From contig NZ_CP071321.1 in the NCBI RefSeq assembly GCF_017309585.1, forward strand, positions 3,410,001 through 3,474,000: DNA of 64,000 nt, in the 5' to 3' direction. Under the pieces are notes generated by a model. It did no database searches. It had not been told where the DNA came from and worked only from the letters and a program-made list of their open reading frames with translations. Each line of letters starts with the position of its first letter. The first letter of the stretch is position 1. Both the position numbers and the translations under genes were made by a program. The DNA comes from Nitrogeniibacter aestuarii. Lineage in GTDB: Bacteria; Pseudomonadota; Gammaproteobacteria; Burkholderiales; Rhodocyclaceae. This document shows positions 8,243 through 17,434 of the stretch, one piece after another.

Positions 8243-9861
8243 TGCTTGTGCGTCTCCATCGTCAGGGGAGCGTAACGCCCGGGGGCAAGTGTGCCTTCAG
8301 GGTCGATTGCGACTTTGAGCTTACCGATCAGTTGCATTGATTCGGGAATCCGCTCTTCGAGCCAACGCATGGAGTCAACGCCGACGCGATACGGGAAGAA
8401 TCCCTGAAGCCTTCCTTGCTCCTGAAGTGCCCAGTAGCACTCATGCGCGCGCGCCTGTGCGCTCGGGTCATTGCGATCGAAAAGAATGGGTACCGTGCTG
8501 TCGACCACGCGATCCGACACCGTGGTCAACGTAATCAGCGGCTCGAAACCCCATTTCGTCATGACCTCCGTCACGAACGCCTGGTAGCGAATCACGGCCT
8601 CGGCCTTGAGCGGCACGAGCGGCGCATACCACAGTAGCCCGCAACCATCTTTGGCCGGATTGAGCTGTCCCTCATCAGTGCGCTTGACATGTTGCCGCCC
8701 CCAGTAGGCCAGCGGCAGGGCCGTCTCGTTGGGTACGCCGTTGACGAGTTCGAGCCCCGTTCGCAAGGTCTGGGCCGTTTTCGCGAGCTTGCTCCCCAGC
8801 CTGCCGGGCACAAAGCGCGTCAGAGTGCAGATGCGTTCTGCGTCGCGCGAGGAGACAAACAGGAGCCTGCTCGCCACGCCGCGAAGCGCTGATCTGATGT
8901 CACGACAGGTTGCACGCACAACGCGCTTGCTGCCATAGAGCGTACCGAACCCCGTCCAGGGGAGTATCTGGTATTCCGCCCCCAGTCGCCGCACCAGATC
9001 TGCCGGAAGCACGGATTCATCGCCTGGCACCTGCTCCGGGTAATCCACCGACATGGACAGAACCCGGCGCTGGTTCATCAGGTTGATACCGCCGACGACC
9101 CCTGCGTGTGTCTGCAGGATCGACCGGATTCTCGACACAGCCTCTCCAAGCAGCGCCTCGTTCTTGAGGCTGAAGAGAATGGCCTTGACGGACTCCGGCT
9201 TTCGCGCCAACGCGATATGCGCATCGGTCACGATACCGAAGTTGCCCTGCGTGAACAGCCCGTCCAGATAGGGACCGATTCCTGTCTTGAACAAGGGGCC
9301 GACACCCTCCCCGGAGGCCTGCATCAAGGGCGATGAGTATCGACTGCCGTCCGGCAGTATCGCGCCAAGGGCGATCAATGCGCCAAAATGGTCAGCATGC
9401 GGCGTAACGCCATATCCGCGCTCAAGTGCGTTGGCCAGAATGCTGCAGTTGGGGCCGGCGCCTGTGACAGGCACGAGATACGGCGCCCCGTTTTCAGCCA
9501 GGTAGCGCGCCAGCTGCCCCTGGGTGACACCGGGTTCGACACGCACAATGCCCATGTCCGCATCGAAGGACAGAATGCGGTTCAGGTCGGACAGATCAAT
9601 CAGCAGGCAATCGTCGGATACGGGCAGCGAACTTCCGTAGCCCCAGTTCCTGCCTGTACTGATCGGATAGATGCTGCATCCAATTTCGCGCGCAATGGCA
9701 ACGATGTCGGCAATCTGTTCGGTCTGGGACGGTCGAACGGCACCCAGTAATCGGCGCGCGTATCCAGCGCAGTTCGACCCGAACCGGGATCGCGCCGCTT
9801 CGGCATCGAGTACGCGATCCGAGCCGACGCATCGCTCGAGACGGGTCTGCAGTTCAGTCAT
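8239..9861 (-). CDS. FAD-binding oxidase of the vanillyl-alcohol oxidase / p-cresol methylhydroxylase family
   Basis: A 540-residue flavoprotein. The N-terminal FAD-binding half carries YPISTGRNWGYGSSLP and the family-type segment ILANALERGYGVTPHADHFGALIALGAILPDG. The C-terminal half is the VAO/PCMH substrate domain, ending KLKVAIDPEGTLAPGRYAPL. Members oxidise 4-alkylphenols or related alcohols, but the substrate here cannot be assigned. The open frame extends to 10059, yet the ATG at 9861 gives the normal N-terminus (MTELQTRLERCVG) and overlaps the upstream gene by 8 bases. A link to the aromatic catabolic genes 35 kb away is possible but unproven. Confidence 0.85.
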   Translation of the reverse strand: MTELQTRLERCVGSDRVLDAEAARSRFGSNCAGYARRLLGAVRPSQTEQIADIVAIAREIGCSIYPISTGRNWGYGSSLPVSDDCLLIDLSDLNRILSFDADMGIVRVEPGVTQGQLARYLAENGAPYLVPVTGAGPNCSILANALERGYGVTPHADHFGALIALGAILPDGSRYSSPLMQASGEGVGPLFKTGIGPYLDGLFTQGNFGIVTDAHIALARKPESVKAILFSLKNEALLGEAVSRIRSILQTHAGVVGGINLMNQRRVLSMSVDYPEQVPGDESVLPADLVRRLGAEYQILPWTGFGTLYGSKRVVRATCRDIRSALRGVASRLLFVSSRDAERICTLTRFVPGRLGSKLAKTAQTLRTGLELVNGVPNETALPLAYWGRQHVKRTDEGQLNPAKDGCGLLWYAPLVPLKAEAVIRYQAFVTEVMTKWGFEPLITLTTVSDRVVDSTVPILFDRNDPSAQARAHECYWALQEQGRLQGFFPYRVGVDSMRWLEERIPESMQLIGKLKVAIDPEGTLAPGRYAPLTMETHKQ

Positions 9862-10552
9862 GACCAGCTCCAGTGGGCGTGAATCGGATGCCTGTGTATG
9901 CACCCTTCCAGCCCCGCTCCATGATCGGAAGCACCAGCCGCCGCGCAAGCAAGCCAATGCCCGACCACATGGTGACAAACCAGAACGGAACACCGCCCGC
10001 GGGCGGATTCGAGTAACCCCACAACCCGACGCCCGTGCCCACGTATTCGATGGCTGCACCCAGTAACGCCATCACCCCGGCGCACATCAAGTCGTCACGT
10101 TCATGGAAAAGGATGAGCCCGACCAGCACGACAGAGCCACTGAGCACCAGGAGCAATACATGATCAGGGACCAGCATGAAGGGAAGACTGAAAACCACAG
10201 CCAATGCCAATGGAACCCGAATCGAACCGGCGGGCACGCCCGGCTGAACCGTGCGCAGCAGCCACAGCACGTAAAAGCCCCACATCACGAACTCGAACGC
10301 CGGCATCAGCAGCAGGTCCGGATCGGTGAAGAAAAAGACGCCCCGATCCAGCGCGCCGTAGTTCATCACGACAAAAAGAAGACTCATGGCAACGAAGAGA
10401 ATTGCCTCTTTTCGTTGCAGCGGCCAGAAAAATACGCCCCATGCGCCAAGCAGGACGAGCGTCTTGAGCAGGTTCCCCGGAACGAAGGCGAGCACCACGA
10501 GCGTCACGCCCAACGCCGACAGCATCTTCAAACGATCGTTTGCAAATGTCAT
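9854..10552 (-). CDS. Polytopic membrane protein, unknown function
   Basis: A 232-residue protein with about seven or eight hydrophobic helices (for example LGVTLVVLAFVPG, LALAVVFSLPFMLV, VLLLVLSGSVVLVGLIL). A conserved-looking C-terminal part reads EYVGTGVGLWGYSNPPAGGVPFWFVTMW. I do not recognise the family with confidence; the E-YVG-G-WGY pattern faintly recalls carotenoid-hydratase-like membrane proteins. It is the first gene of the four-gene operon with the flavo-oxidase and two permeases, and its end overlaps the oxidase start by 8 bases. Confidence 0.65.
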   Translation of the reverse strand: MTFANDRLKMLSALGVTLVVLAFVPGNLLKTLVLLGAWGVFFWPLQRKEAILFVAMSLLFVVMNYGALDRGVFFFTDPDLLLMPAFEFVMWGFYVLWLLRTVQPGVPAGSIRVPLALAVVFSLPFMLVPDHVLLLVLSGSVVLVGLILFHERDDLMCAGVMALLGAAIEYVGTGVGLWGYSNPPAGGVPFWFVTMWSGIGLLARRLVLPIMERGWKGAYTGIRFTPTGAGHD

Positions 10553-10770
10553 GAACAGACCCTTGGCGCCAAAGTGATGGGAACCCGCATTCTAGCAAGG
10601 CTTCAGGCCCCCAATCGTATTGTCAGGCGCGCGAAGCTCACTATTCCCATACGGCATTGTCGCGTCCGAATTGAGCGACTTCAGATCGATTCGCTCAATG
10701 CGTTAAATATTTCATCAGAATCTGACGTAAAGATAGCAGGACAACTTTTTTCCACTGGACAGGACCGGAC

Positions 10771-11514
10771 ATGTCCCTCTTCGACCGCTTCAATCTCGGG
10801 GCAGGATTTTCAAAGTACTTTCAGATCGAGGCCGGCGCCAAGGAGTCCGTGCGTGACGAGGTCTTTCGGGTACGGCACGAAGTCTATTGCGAAGAACTGA
10901 AGTTCGAACCGGAGCGACCCGACCGCCGGGAAACCGACGCTTTCGACCCACAAAGCGTCCACTGCCTGCTGCGCTCGGCCAGAGCCCCCAATCAACCCGT
11001 TGGCTGCACCCGCCTGATTCTCGCCAGGGAGGATGCCCCTGACACCCCCCTGCCTTTCGAACAGGCCTGCGAGGCCACGCTAGATCGATCAATCATCGAC
11101 CCGGCAAGACTTGACCGACGCACCATCGGAGAAGTCTCGCGACTCGCCGTGCGTGCTGCTTACCGACGTCGTCGGGGCGAGCGAAACGTTGCCGTGGCGA
11201 TCGCGGACGACGACTTCAGCGAGAACGAATCGCAGCCGCGCTTCCCGTATATCCCCATTGCCCTCTATCTGGGCGCGCTTGCGCTCGCTGAACGCAATGG
11301 CATCGAAACCATGTTCGTCCTCACAGAACCGCGCCTGGCCGCCCATTTCGGCAAGCTGGGCGTGGAGATCAAGCAGATCGGTGCACCTGTTGAACATCGC
11401 GGCATGCGTGTTCCGTCGATGATGAACGTGCCTGCCATTATCAAGAACATGCGATTCATGGTGAAACCGATCTGGCGTGTCGTCCGCGATGAGATCGAGG
11501 GCAGCTACCGATAA
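10771..11514 (+). CDS. PEP-CTERM/exosortase system-associated acyltransferase
   Basis: A 247-residue protein of the N-acyl amino acid synthase / autoinducer-synthase-like GNAT group. The RDEVFRVRHEVYCEELKFEP start and the central RTIGEVSRLAVRAAYRRR are typical of the exosortase-associated family. AGGA lies 7 bases before the ATG. It is divergent from the four-gene operon, with 218 bases between them. Its presence fits the other PEP-CTERM genes in the window. Acyl donor and acceptor are unknown. Confidence 0.85.
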   Translation: MSLFDRFNLGAGFSKYFQIEAGAKESVRDEVFRVRHEVYCEELKFEPERPDRRETDAFDPQSVHCLLRSARAPNQPVGCTRLILAREDAPDTPLPFEQACEATLDRSIIDPARLDRRTIGEVSRLAVRAAYRRRRGERNVAVAIADDDFSENESQPRFPYIPIALYLGALALAERNGIETMFVLTEPRLAAHFGKLGVEIKQIGAPVEHRGMRVPSMMNVPAIIKNMRFMVKPIWRVVRDEIEGSYR

Positions 11515-11523
11515 GCAGCCGCT

Positions 11524-11564
11524 GGAATGAAAAAACCCGCCACTGAGGCGGGTTTTTTCATTCC
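11524..11564. terminator. Long bidirectional terminator between acyltransferase and prpE
   Basis: An 18-bp perfect stem (11524-11541 with 11547-11564) closes a 5-base ACTGA loop. Its core CCCGCC/GGCGGG is flanked by A6 on the left and T6 on the right. It can stop transcription from both converging genes. Confidence 0.92.
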
Positions 11565-11579
11565 ACGATTTTGCGGCAA

Positions 11580-13475
11580 TCAGGCCTGCTTGAGGACCGC
11601 CTGAATCTGCTCGAGCGCCGTCGGATCCTCGATCGTGGTCAGATCACCCGGATCCCGCCCTTCGGCCAGCGCCTGAATGGACCGACGCAGCAGCTTGCCC
11701 GAACGGGTCTTGGGCAAACCGGCAATGAAGTGAACCCGTGCCGGACGCGCAATGGCGCCCAGCATGCCGTCAACCTTCTTCATCACCTCTTTTTCAAGAG
11801 CGGCCCGCTTCTCTTCGCTGTCGATCGACGCTGCGTCCTTGACCACGGCAAACGCCATCGGCATCTGACCCTTGAGCTGATCAGCCACACCCACCACAGC
11901 CACTTCTGCAATCGCCGGATGCGCCTGGACGGCTTCTTCAATCTCGCGGGTGCCCAGACGGTGGCCGGCCACGTTGATCACATCGTCCATACGGCCGAGG
12001 ATCGTGTAGTAGCCGTTTTCGTCGTGGATACCCCAGTCGGAAGACGAATAGATGACCGGATCGCTGAAAGTGGAGAAGTAGGTCTGCACAAAGCGCTCGT
12101 CCTGCCCCCACACAGTGGACAGGCAACCCGGCGGCAGCGGCGGCACGATGCCGACGATGCCCTTCTCGTTGGCGCCGGCCTCGGAACCGTCCTCGCGGAA
12201 CAGACGCAGGTCGTAACCATAGACCGGGAAGGCCGGCGAACCGAGCTTGATCTTGCTGTCTTCCACACCACGGCAGATGGCCAGGATCGGCCAGCCGGTT
12301 TCGGTCTGCCAGTAGTTGTCGATGACCGGAATGCCCAGCTCGGACATGATCCACTCGTGCGAGGTCTCGTCGAGCGGCTCGCCGGCCAGGAACAGATGCT
12401 TGAGCGACGACAGATCGTACTTCTTGAGGAAGGCCGGATCCTGTTTCTTGAGCACACGAACGGCCGTCGGTGCCGAGAACATGACGCTGACCTTGTACTT
12501 CTCGACGATGGACCACCACACACCGGCATCCGGACGCAGCGGCGTGCCTTCGTACATGATCGTGGCCATGCCAGCGAGCAGCGGACCATAGATGATGTAG
12601 GAGTGACCGACCACCCAGCCGATGTCGGAGGTCGAGAACATGGTCTCGCCCGCATCGCCGGTGAAGATGTGCTTCATCGAAGCGGCCAGCGCCACGGAGT
12701 AACCGCCGGTGTCACGCTGCACGCCCTTGGGCTTGCCGGTGGTCCCGGAGGTGTAAAGAATGTAGCTCGGCTCGGACGATTCAACCCAGACCACCGGCAC
12801 CTTGGCATCCATGTGCTTGGCGCGCAGCTCGGCGTAATCGACGTCGCGGCCCTCCACGCGCGGGAAGCCCTTGTCCAGGCCCCGGTCGATGATCAGCACG
12901 TTCTTCGGCGGGAACTCGGCAATATTGCAGGCCTCGTCCACCAGATGCTTGTAGGGCACGGCCTTGCCATTACGCATGCCGGCATCGGAGCTGACCATCA
13001 GCACCGGTTTGGCATCATCGATGCGGGTCGCCAGCGACCCGGAGGCAAAGCCGCCGAACACCACCGAGTGGATGGCGCCGATGCGCGCGCATGCCAGCAT
13101 GGCAAACGCCGCCTCGGCAATCATTGGCATGTAGATCAGGACACGGTCGCCTTTCTTGACGCCCAGATCCTGGTAGATCGCAGCCATGCGCTCCACTTCG
13201 CGCTGCAGCTCGGCGAAGCTGTAGACCTTTTCTTCGTTGGTCTCGGTGGAGATGTAGATCAGCGCGTTGGCATCCGGGCGCAGCGCGGCATGGCGATCGA
13301 CCGCGTTGTGGCACAGGTTGGTCTCGCCCCCCTTGAACCACTTGACGAACGGCGGACGCGAATAATCGCAGATCTGCTCGGGCGCCTTGTGCCAGTCGAT
13401 CAGTTCGGACTGCTCTTTCCAGAACCCGTCACGGTCCTCGATCGAGCGCTTGTGAAACTCCTTGTATGTCGTCAT
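11580..13475 (-). CDS. prpE: Propionyl-CoA synthetase (PrpE-type acyl-CoA synthetase)
   Basis: A 631-residue AMP-forming acyl-CoA ligase close in length to PrpE (about 628). AMP-binding motif YTSGTTGKPKG sits at 241-251, followed by the PrpE-type VQRDTGGYSVAL. YWQTETGWP and the catalytic lysine region TRSGKLLRRS (K594) are intact. It activates propionate (or acetate) to the CoA ester in the cytoplasm. No methylcitrate genes lie beside it. An acrylyl-CoA reductase-like gene 1.3 kb away could also feed propionyl-CoA. GAGAGG precedes the ATG. Confidence 0.88.
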   Translation of the reverse strand: MTTYKEFHKRSIEDRDGFWKEQSELIDWHKAPEQICDYSRPPFVKWFKGGETNLCHNAVDRHAALRPDANALIYISTETNEEKVYSFAELQREVERMAAIYQDLGVKKGDRVLIYMPMIAEAAFAMLACARIGAIHSVVFGGFASGSLATRIDDAKPVLMVSSDAGMRNGKAVPYKHLVDEACNIAEFPPKNVLIIDRGLDKGFPRVEGRDVDYAELRAKHMDAKVPVVWVESSEPSYILYTSGTTGKPKGVQRDTGGYSVALAASMKHIFTGDAGETMFSTSDIGWVVGHSYIIYGPLLAGMATIMYEGTPLRPDAGVWWSIVEKYKVSVMFSAPTAVRVLKKQDPAFLKKYDLSSLKHLFLAGEPLDETSHEWIMSELGIPVIDNYWQTETGWPILAICRGVEDSKIKLGSPAFPVYGYDLRLFREDGSEAGANEKGIVGIVPPLPPGCLSTVWGQDERFVQTYFSTFSDPVIYSSSDWGIHDENGYYTILGRMDDVINVAGHRLGTREIEEAVQAHPAIAEVAVVGVADQLKGQMPMAFAVVKDAASIDSEEKRAALEKEVMKKVDGMLGAIARPARVHFIAGLPKTRSGKLLRRSIQALAEGRDPGDLTTIEDPTALEQIQAVLKQA

Positions 13476-13551
13476 GACAATCCTCTCCCTTATTTCCCTA
13501 TGATTGTGAGCGACGATGAGTCGAATGGTTTTTGATTGCTATTCTCGCTTT

Positions 13552-14754
13552 TTATAGCTTTGTGGCTGTTCCCTCGTGGGAATCTTGTTCTCCTTGTGTC
13601 TGCACCGGCAGCCGAGGATTTCTCAGCTCATGCAGGGGCAGACCACAACGAAGTTCCTGCTCGATCAACTCGAGCAAAGGCATGAGTGTACCAAGCACAT
13701 CGGGTATGCGGCTGGTCACTTCATGTTCGGCTCCGGCACGCACCTGCATCAACACATGATCGATGCTCACCGGCAAACGGACAAAACGCTGCAACTGCGC
13801 CGGATCAATCTCGCCACTCTCCGAGATCACCCGGTTACCGCCAGCCTCAAGGCCGGATTTGACCCGATCGACTGCGAGGCCGATGAGCTCGCTGAGCGTC
13901 AGATGTTCGTTACTGCCCGAGCCTGCCGCAATGCCGACAGTAACGGTCATGCGAATCTGCCGGTCACGGTAGGTCATGACCAATTTGTCGATGGCACGCT
14001 GCAAGCGCAATGCAAAGGCCGAACAGCCGTCAATGTTGGTACTTGGACACAGAACCGCAAACTGCCCCGGCGCCATCTGCGACACAGTGTCTTCCTTGCG
14101 CACCTTGGACGAGAGGATCTTCGAGAGCTTGCGATTGATCAGCTCGGTGATATGAACGCCATATTCCGACAACAGCTTGTCGAATCCGTCGATCATGATC
14201 ACCATTGCGGCCAGATCGCCGTTGCGACGCCGCGCCAGGGCCAACTCCTGGTTCCCGTGCCACTCCATGTAGGCCTTGGTGGCCAAACCCGAGTGCGGGT
14301 CCACGGGACTGCCCAGTGCCAGGGCCTCGCGGCTCTGTTCCAGTTCGCGGGTTGCCTGAGCGAGCCGGGTCAGCGCTTCGAGCCGGCTTGTCAGTTCGAC
14401 GGTACCGATGCCCTTGGTAATGAAATCCGTCGCCCCCAGCTCACGCGCCTTCACCCGGGCATGGTCGTCTTCCTCGCCGGAGATGATGATCACCGGCAGT
14501 TCGGCAATGCGGGACAGCTTTGAAGCGCGGATGCGCTCCAGCAGACCGTAGCCATCGAGCTTGGGCATCCCCAGGTCGGAGATCACCACCTGGATGGACG
14601 GATCGACCAGCAGTGCCTGCCAGCCATCTTCGCCATCGGCCGCCTCGCGAACATCGAAACGGTCGCGGATGTGTTTGCTGATCGAGACGCGCACCATGCG
14701 CGAATCGTCAACGATCAACACACGGGGCAGCGGAATGTTTTCTTCGTCACTCAA
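13552..14754 (-). CDS. Response regulator with degenerate GGDEF domain
   Basis: A 400-residue protein. The receiver domain (about 10-130) has acidic DD at 16-17, phospho-acceptor D60 in VVISDLGMP, and the conserved Lys in DFITKG. A GGDEF-fold domain follows (about 150-310), but the signature is replaced by APGQF and the usual GLPNR is GLATK. Diguanylate cyclase activity is therefore unlikely; it may bind nucleotide or act as a scaffold. The start is a TTG with GGAG 9 bases upstream. It sits 21 bases after the acuI stop on the same strand, so acuI and this gene may be co-transcribed. Confidence 0.8.
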   Translation of the reverse strand: MSDEENIPLPRVLIVDDSRMVRVSISKHIRDRFDVREAADGEDGWQALLVDPSIQVVISDLGMPKLDGYGLLERIRASKLSRIAELPVIIISGEEDDHARVKARELGATDFITKGIGTVELTSRLEALTRLAQATRELEQSREALALGSPVDPHSGLATKAYMEWHGNQELALARRRNGDLAAMVIMIDGFDKLLSEYGVHITELINRKLSKILSSKVRKEDTVSQMAPGQFAVLCPSTNIDGCSAFALRLQRAIDKLVMTYRDRQIRMTVTVGIAAGSGSNEHLTLSELIGLAVDRVKSGLEAGGNRVISESGEIDPAQLQRFVRLPVSIDHVLMQVRAGAEHEVTSRIPDVLGTLMPLLELIEQELRCGLPLHELRNPRLPVQTQGEQDSHEGTATKL

Positions 14755-14775
14755 ACTGCTTGACTCCAGAACGGC

Positions 14776-15780
14776 TCAGGCGCCGATGCGAACCACGGTC
14801 CGCCCGCGAATGCGGCCCGCGATGAAATCGTCAAACGCAGCAGGCAGTTCATCGAATTCGATGAGTCGCGTGACCGCGCCAAGATGCTTCGGATGCAAAT
14901 CACCCGCGAGGCGCTCCCAGACCTGCTGCCGAAGCGGGAAACCCATGTAACCCGAGTCGATGCCCAGCAAGCTGACACCGCGCAGAATGAAGGGGAACAC
15001 CGTGGTGCTGATATCGAAGCTCGAGGCATTGCCGATGCTCGCTACCGTACCTGCCTGCTGCATGGTGGCCAACAACCAGTGAAGCACCTGTCCGCCGACA
15101 TTGTCCACCGCGCCCGCCCAACGGCCCGTCTCGAGCGGTCGTGTGCGCTCGAAATCGATGCTATCGCGCAGCACGATGTCGGTCGCACCCAGTTCGGTGA
15201 GGTAGTCCCGTTCCTCGGCCTTGCCGGTCAGCGCCACCACCTCATAACCTGCCGCTGCAAGCATGTCGATGGCCAGGGAGCCCACGCCCCCCGTCGCGCC
15301 GGTCACGACAACCGGCCCGTTCGCTGGCACCAGTCCGTTGGCCTCCATGCGCACTACCCCCAGAGCCGCGGTGAAACCGGCCGTGCCGATCGCCATGGCA
15401 TCGAACAGGTTCAGGCCCGTGGGCATGGGCACCACCCACTTCGCCGGGATTCGCGCCATCTGCGCAAAACCGCCATGGTGTGACACGCCGATATCGAAAC
15501 TCGTGGCGATGACTTCGTCGCCGGGCTTGAATCGGGCGTCCTGGCTGTCAACAACCACCCCGGAAAGGTCGATGCCGCCGATGCACGGAAAGCGGCGAAT
15601 GATCTTGCCCTTGCCGGTGGCCGCCAGCGCGTCCTTGTAGTTGATGCTTGAGTAGGCGACGCGAATGAGCACCTCACCAGCATCGAGATCATCAACGCTC
15701 AACTGGCGAAAACCCGCGGATACGGATTTGTCATTTTCCTGCTCGATCAGCAAGGCTGTGAAATCGCTCAACCGGTCCAT
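14776..15780 (-). CDS. acuI: Acrylyl-CoA reductase / YhdH-type zinc-free alcohol dehydrogenase family
   Basis: A 334-residue medium-chain reductase of the YhdH/YhfP/AcuI branch. It has the YSSINYKDALAATGKGKII start, the GGIDLSGVV segment and the NADPH site VTGATGGVGSLAIDML. Characterised AcuI proteins reduce acryloyl-CoA to propionyl-CoA with NADPH and protect against toxic acrylate. This would link it to PrpE nearby, but other enoyl or quinone substrates are possible. It is divergent from the HDOD gene. Confidence 0.8.
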   Translation of the reverse strand: MDRLSDFTALLIEQENDKSVSAGFRQLSVDDLDAGEVLIRVAYSSINYKDALAATGKGKIIRRFPCIGGIDLSGVVVDSQDARFKPGDEVIATSFDIGVSHHGGFAQMARIPAKWVVPMPTGLNLFDAMAIGTAGFTAALGVVRMEANGLVPANGPVVVTGATGGVGSLAIDMLAAAGYEVVALTGKAEERDYLTELGATDIVLRDSIDFERTRPLETGRWAGAVDNVGGQVLHWLLATMQQAGTVASIGNASSFDISTTVFPFILRGVSLLGIDSGYMGFPLRQQVWERLAGDLHPKHLGAVTRLIEFDELPAAFDDFIAGRIRGRTVVRIGA

Positions 15781-15904
15781 GTGCTTTGTCAGAGGACTAA
15801 TCCGAAAAGATTATAACGAATTGAGCGGCCCCGTCTGCCCCAGACGCCTGAAATTTAAGTTCTTTGCCCAAACTGACGTAAATCGGGATATCAGCTCTCA
15901 GGCC

Positions 15905-16774
15905 ATGGTCATGCTGCGCTTCGATAAGCCACTTCAGTCTCTCGACGCCTACGTCAACTGCTTCTCTCAGGAGCCCATTCCGGTGCTCAAGCGCACCGTG
16001 CAGCAGCTCGCCGCCCTGCAGGAGAACGAAGACCGGATCGGCGGCAAGCAGCTCGCCTCGGTCGTACTGAGCGACCCACTGATGACACTCAAGCTGCTCA
16101 GCCACCTCGAGCAACACCGGCGCGCGTCTCAGAACCACGACATCACCACGATTGATCGCGCAGTCATGATGATCGGCATCACGCCTTTCTTTCGCATCTT
16201 TGCCGACATGCCCACGCTCGAATCGCGCCTTGCCGACGTACCGACAGCGCTCGTGGGAGCCCTCCGGGTGATTGCGCGCGCCCGGCGAGCGTCACACTAC
16301 GCCCGGGACTGGGCCATTCTTCGCCACGATCTGGATGTTGAGGAAATCACCATTGCCGCGCTGCTGCACGACACGGCCGATGTGCTCTTCTGGTCTTTCG
16401 CACCACAACTGACGCAGCGCGTGTACGACATGCTGCGGCGCGACCGCGGCATGCGCAGCGCGCTGGCCCAACGCGAGGTCTTCGGCTTCAGCGCAAACGA
16501 AATCCAGCTGGCGCTGGCCAAGGCCTGGCGCATGCCGGATCTGCTGATCACACTCATGAACGGCGCAGACACCAACAATCCTCGCGTGCGCACGGTTCAA
16601 CTGGCCAACGCCCTGGCACGACACAATGCCAAGGGCTGGCAGAATCCGGCCATTCCGGACGACCTCGAGGCCATTTCAGCCCTGCTGAAAGTCAATCGCA
16701 GCCAACTGGTCAAGCACCTGGCGATTCCGCAGGAAGATGCAGAACGGTTGCTTCCGCCTGACGCAGAAACATGA
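15905..16774 (+). CDS. HDOD-domain signalling protein
   Basis: A 289-residue protein whose main body is an HDOD fold (PVLKRTVQQLAALQ, SVVLSDPLMTLKLL, ITTIDRAVMMIGI, then ITIAALLHDTADVLFW). HDOD proteins are usually non-enzymatic signalling partners. The open frame reaches back to 15665 across the divergent acuI start. I placed the start at the ATG of 15905 (15911 is an alternative), where homologous-looking sequence begins. It has no obvious operon partner. Confidence 0.75.
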   Translation: MVMLRFDKPLQSLDAYVNCFSQEPIPVLKRTVQQLAALQENEDRIGGKQLASVVLSDPLMTLKLLSHLEQHRRASQNHDITTIDRAVMMIGITPFFRIFADMPTLESRLADVPTALVGALRVIARARRASHYARDWAILRHDLDVEEITIAALLHDTADVLFWSFAPQLTQRVYDMLRRDRGMRSALAQREVFGFSANEIQLALAKAWRMPDLLITLMNGADTNNPRVRTVQLANALARHNAKGWQNPAIPDDLEAISALLKVNRSQLVKHLAIPQEDAERLLPPDAET

Positions 16775-16851
16775 CCGATCGTGTCGTGACACTGTCATCA
16801 CGCCTGACACGCCGGTAAAATCCTGAAACCAACCACTGTCGGAACTCGCCC

Positions 16852-17427
16852 ATGTCCGTGAGCCTGATCGTTTTCCTCGCCATCGCCATTGCCGTCCTTG
16901 CCTATGCGGTGGTGATCTACAACAACCTGGTTCGCCTCAAGCACAATATTGCCAAGGCATGGGCCAACATCGACGTACTGCTCAAACAGCGCCATGACGA
17001 GCTGCCCAAACTGGTCGAGGTGTGCCGCCAGTACAAGCAGTTTGAAGAAACCACCCTCTCCCGGGTCATCGAGGCGCGCAGCAAGGTCTCCGATGCACGC
17101 GCGCGGCGCGACGTCCCGGCGCTGGGCGAAGCTGAGGGCATGCTTCGCATGGGGCTGGGTCAGCTGTTCGCCGTCGCTGAGGCCTATCCCGAACTCAAGG
17201 CCAACGAACATTTCATGCAGCTGCAGACACGCATCAGCTCGCTGGAAAATGCCATCGCCGACCGTCGCGAGATGTATAACGAAAGCGTCAACGTGCACAA
17301 CGTGCGCATCGAACAGTTCCCCGACGTCATCGTGGCCCGCATGTTCGGCTACAGCGAAAAACCCTTGCTCGAGTTTTCAACGGCAGAAAAGGCTGACGTG
17401 GATCTGAAGGCCCTGTTCAACGACTGA
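16852..17427 (+). CDS. lemA: LemA family membrane protein
   Basis: A 191-residue protein. It has one N-terminal membrane helix (SLIVFLAIAIAVLAYAVVIY) and a long helical domain with the family motif YNNLVRLKHNIAKAWANIDVLLKQRHDELPKL. LemA proteins are inner-membrane anchored with a helical bundle; their function is poorly known. It is followed after 7 bases by the GIDE-domain gene, a recurring pairing in proteobacteria. Confidence 0.93.
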   Translation: MSVSLIVFLAIAIAVLAYAVVIYNNLVRLKHNIAKAWANIDVLLKQRHDELPKLVEVCRQYKQFEETTLSRVIEARSKVSDARARRDVPALGEAEGMLRMGLGQLFAVAEAYPELKANEHFMQLQTRISSLENAIADRREMYNESVNVHNVRIEQFPDVIVARMFGYSEKPLLEFSTAEKADVDLKALFND

Positions 17428-17434
17428 GGCCATC

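Noticed and set aside
11571..13535. 654-codon open frame on the plus strand opposite prpE
   Set aside because: It mirrors the real prpE coding frame in GC-rich DNA, has low-complexity basic/His-rich translation and no family motifs.
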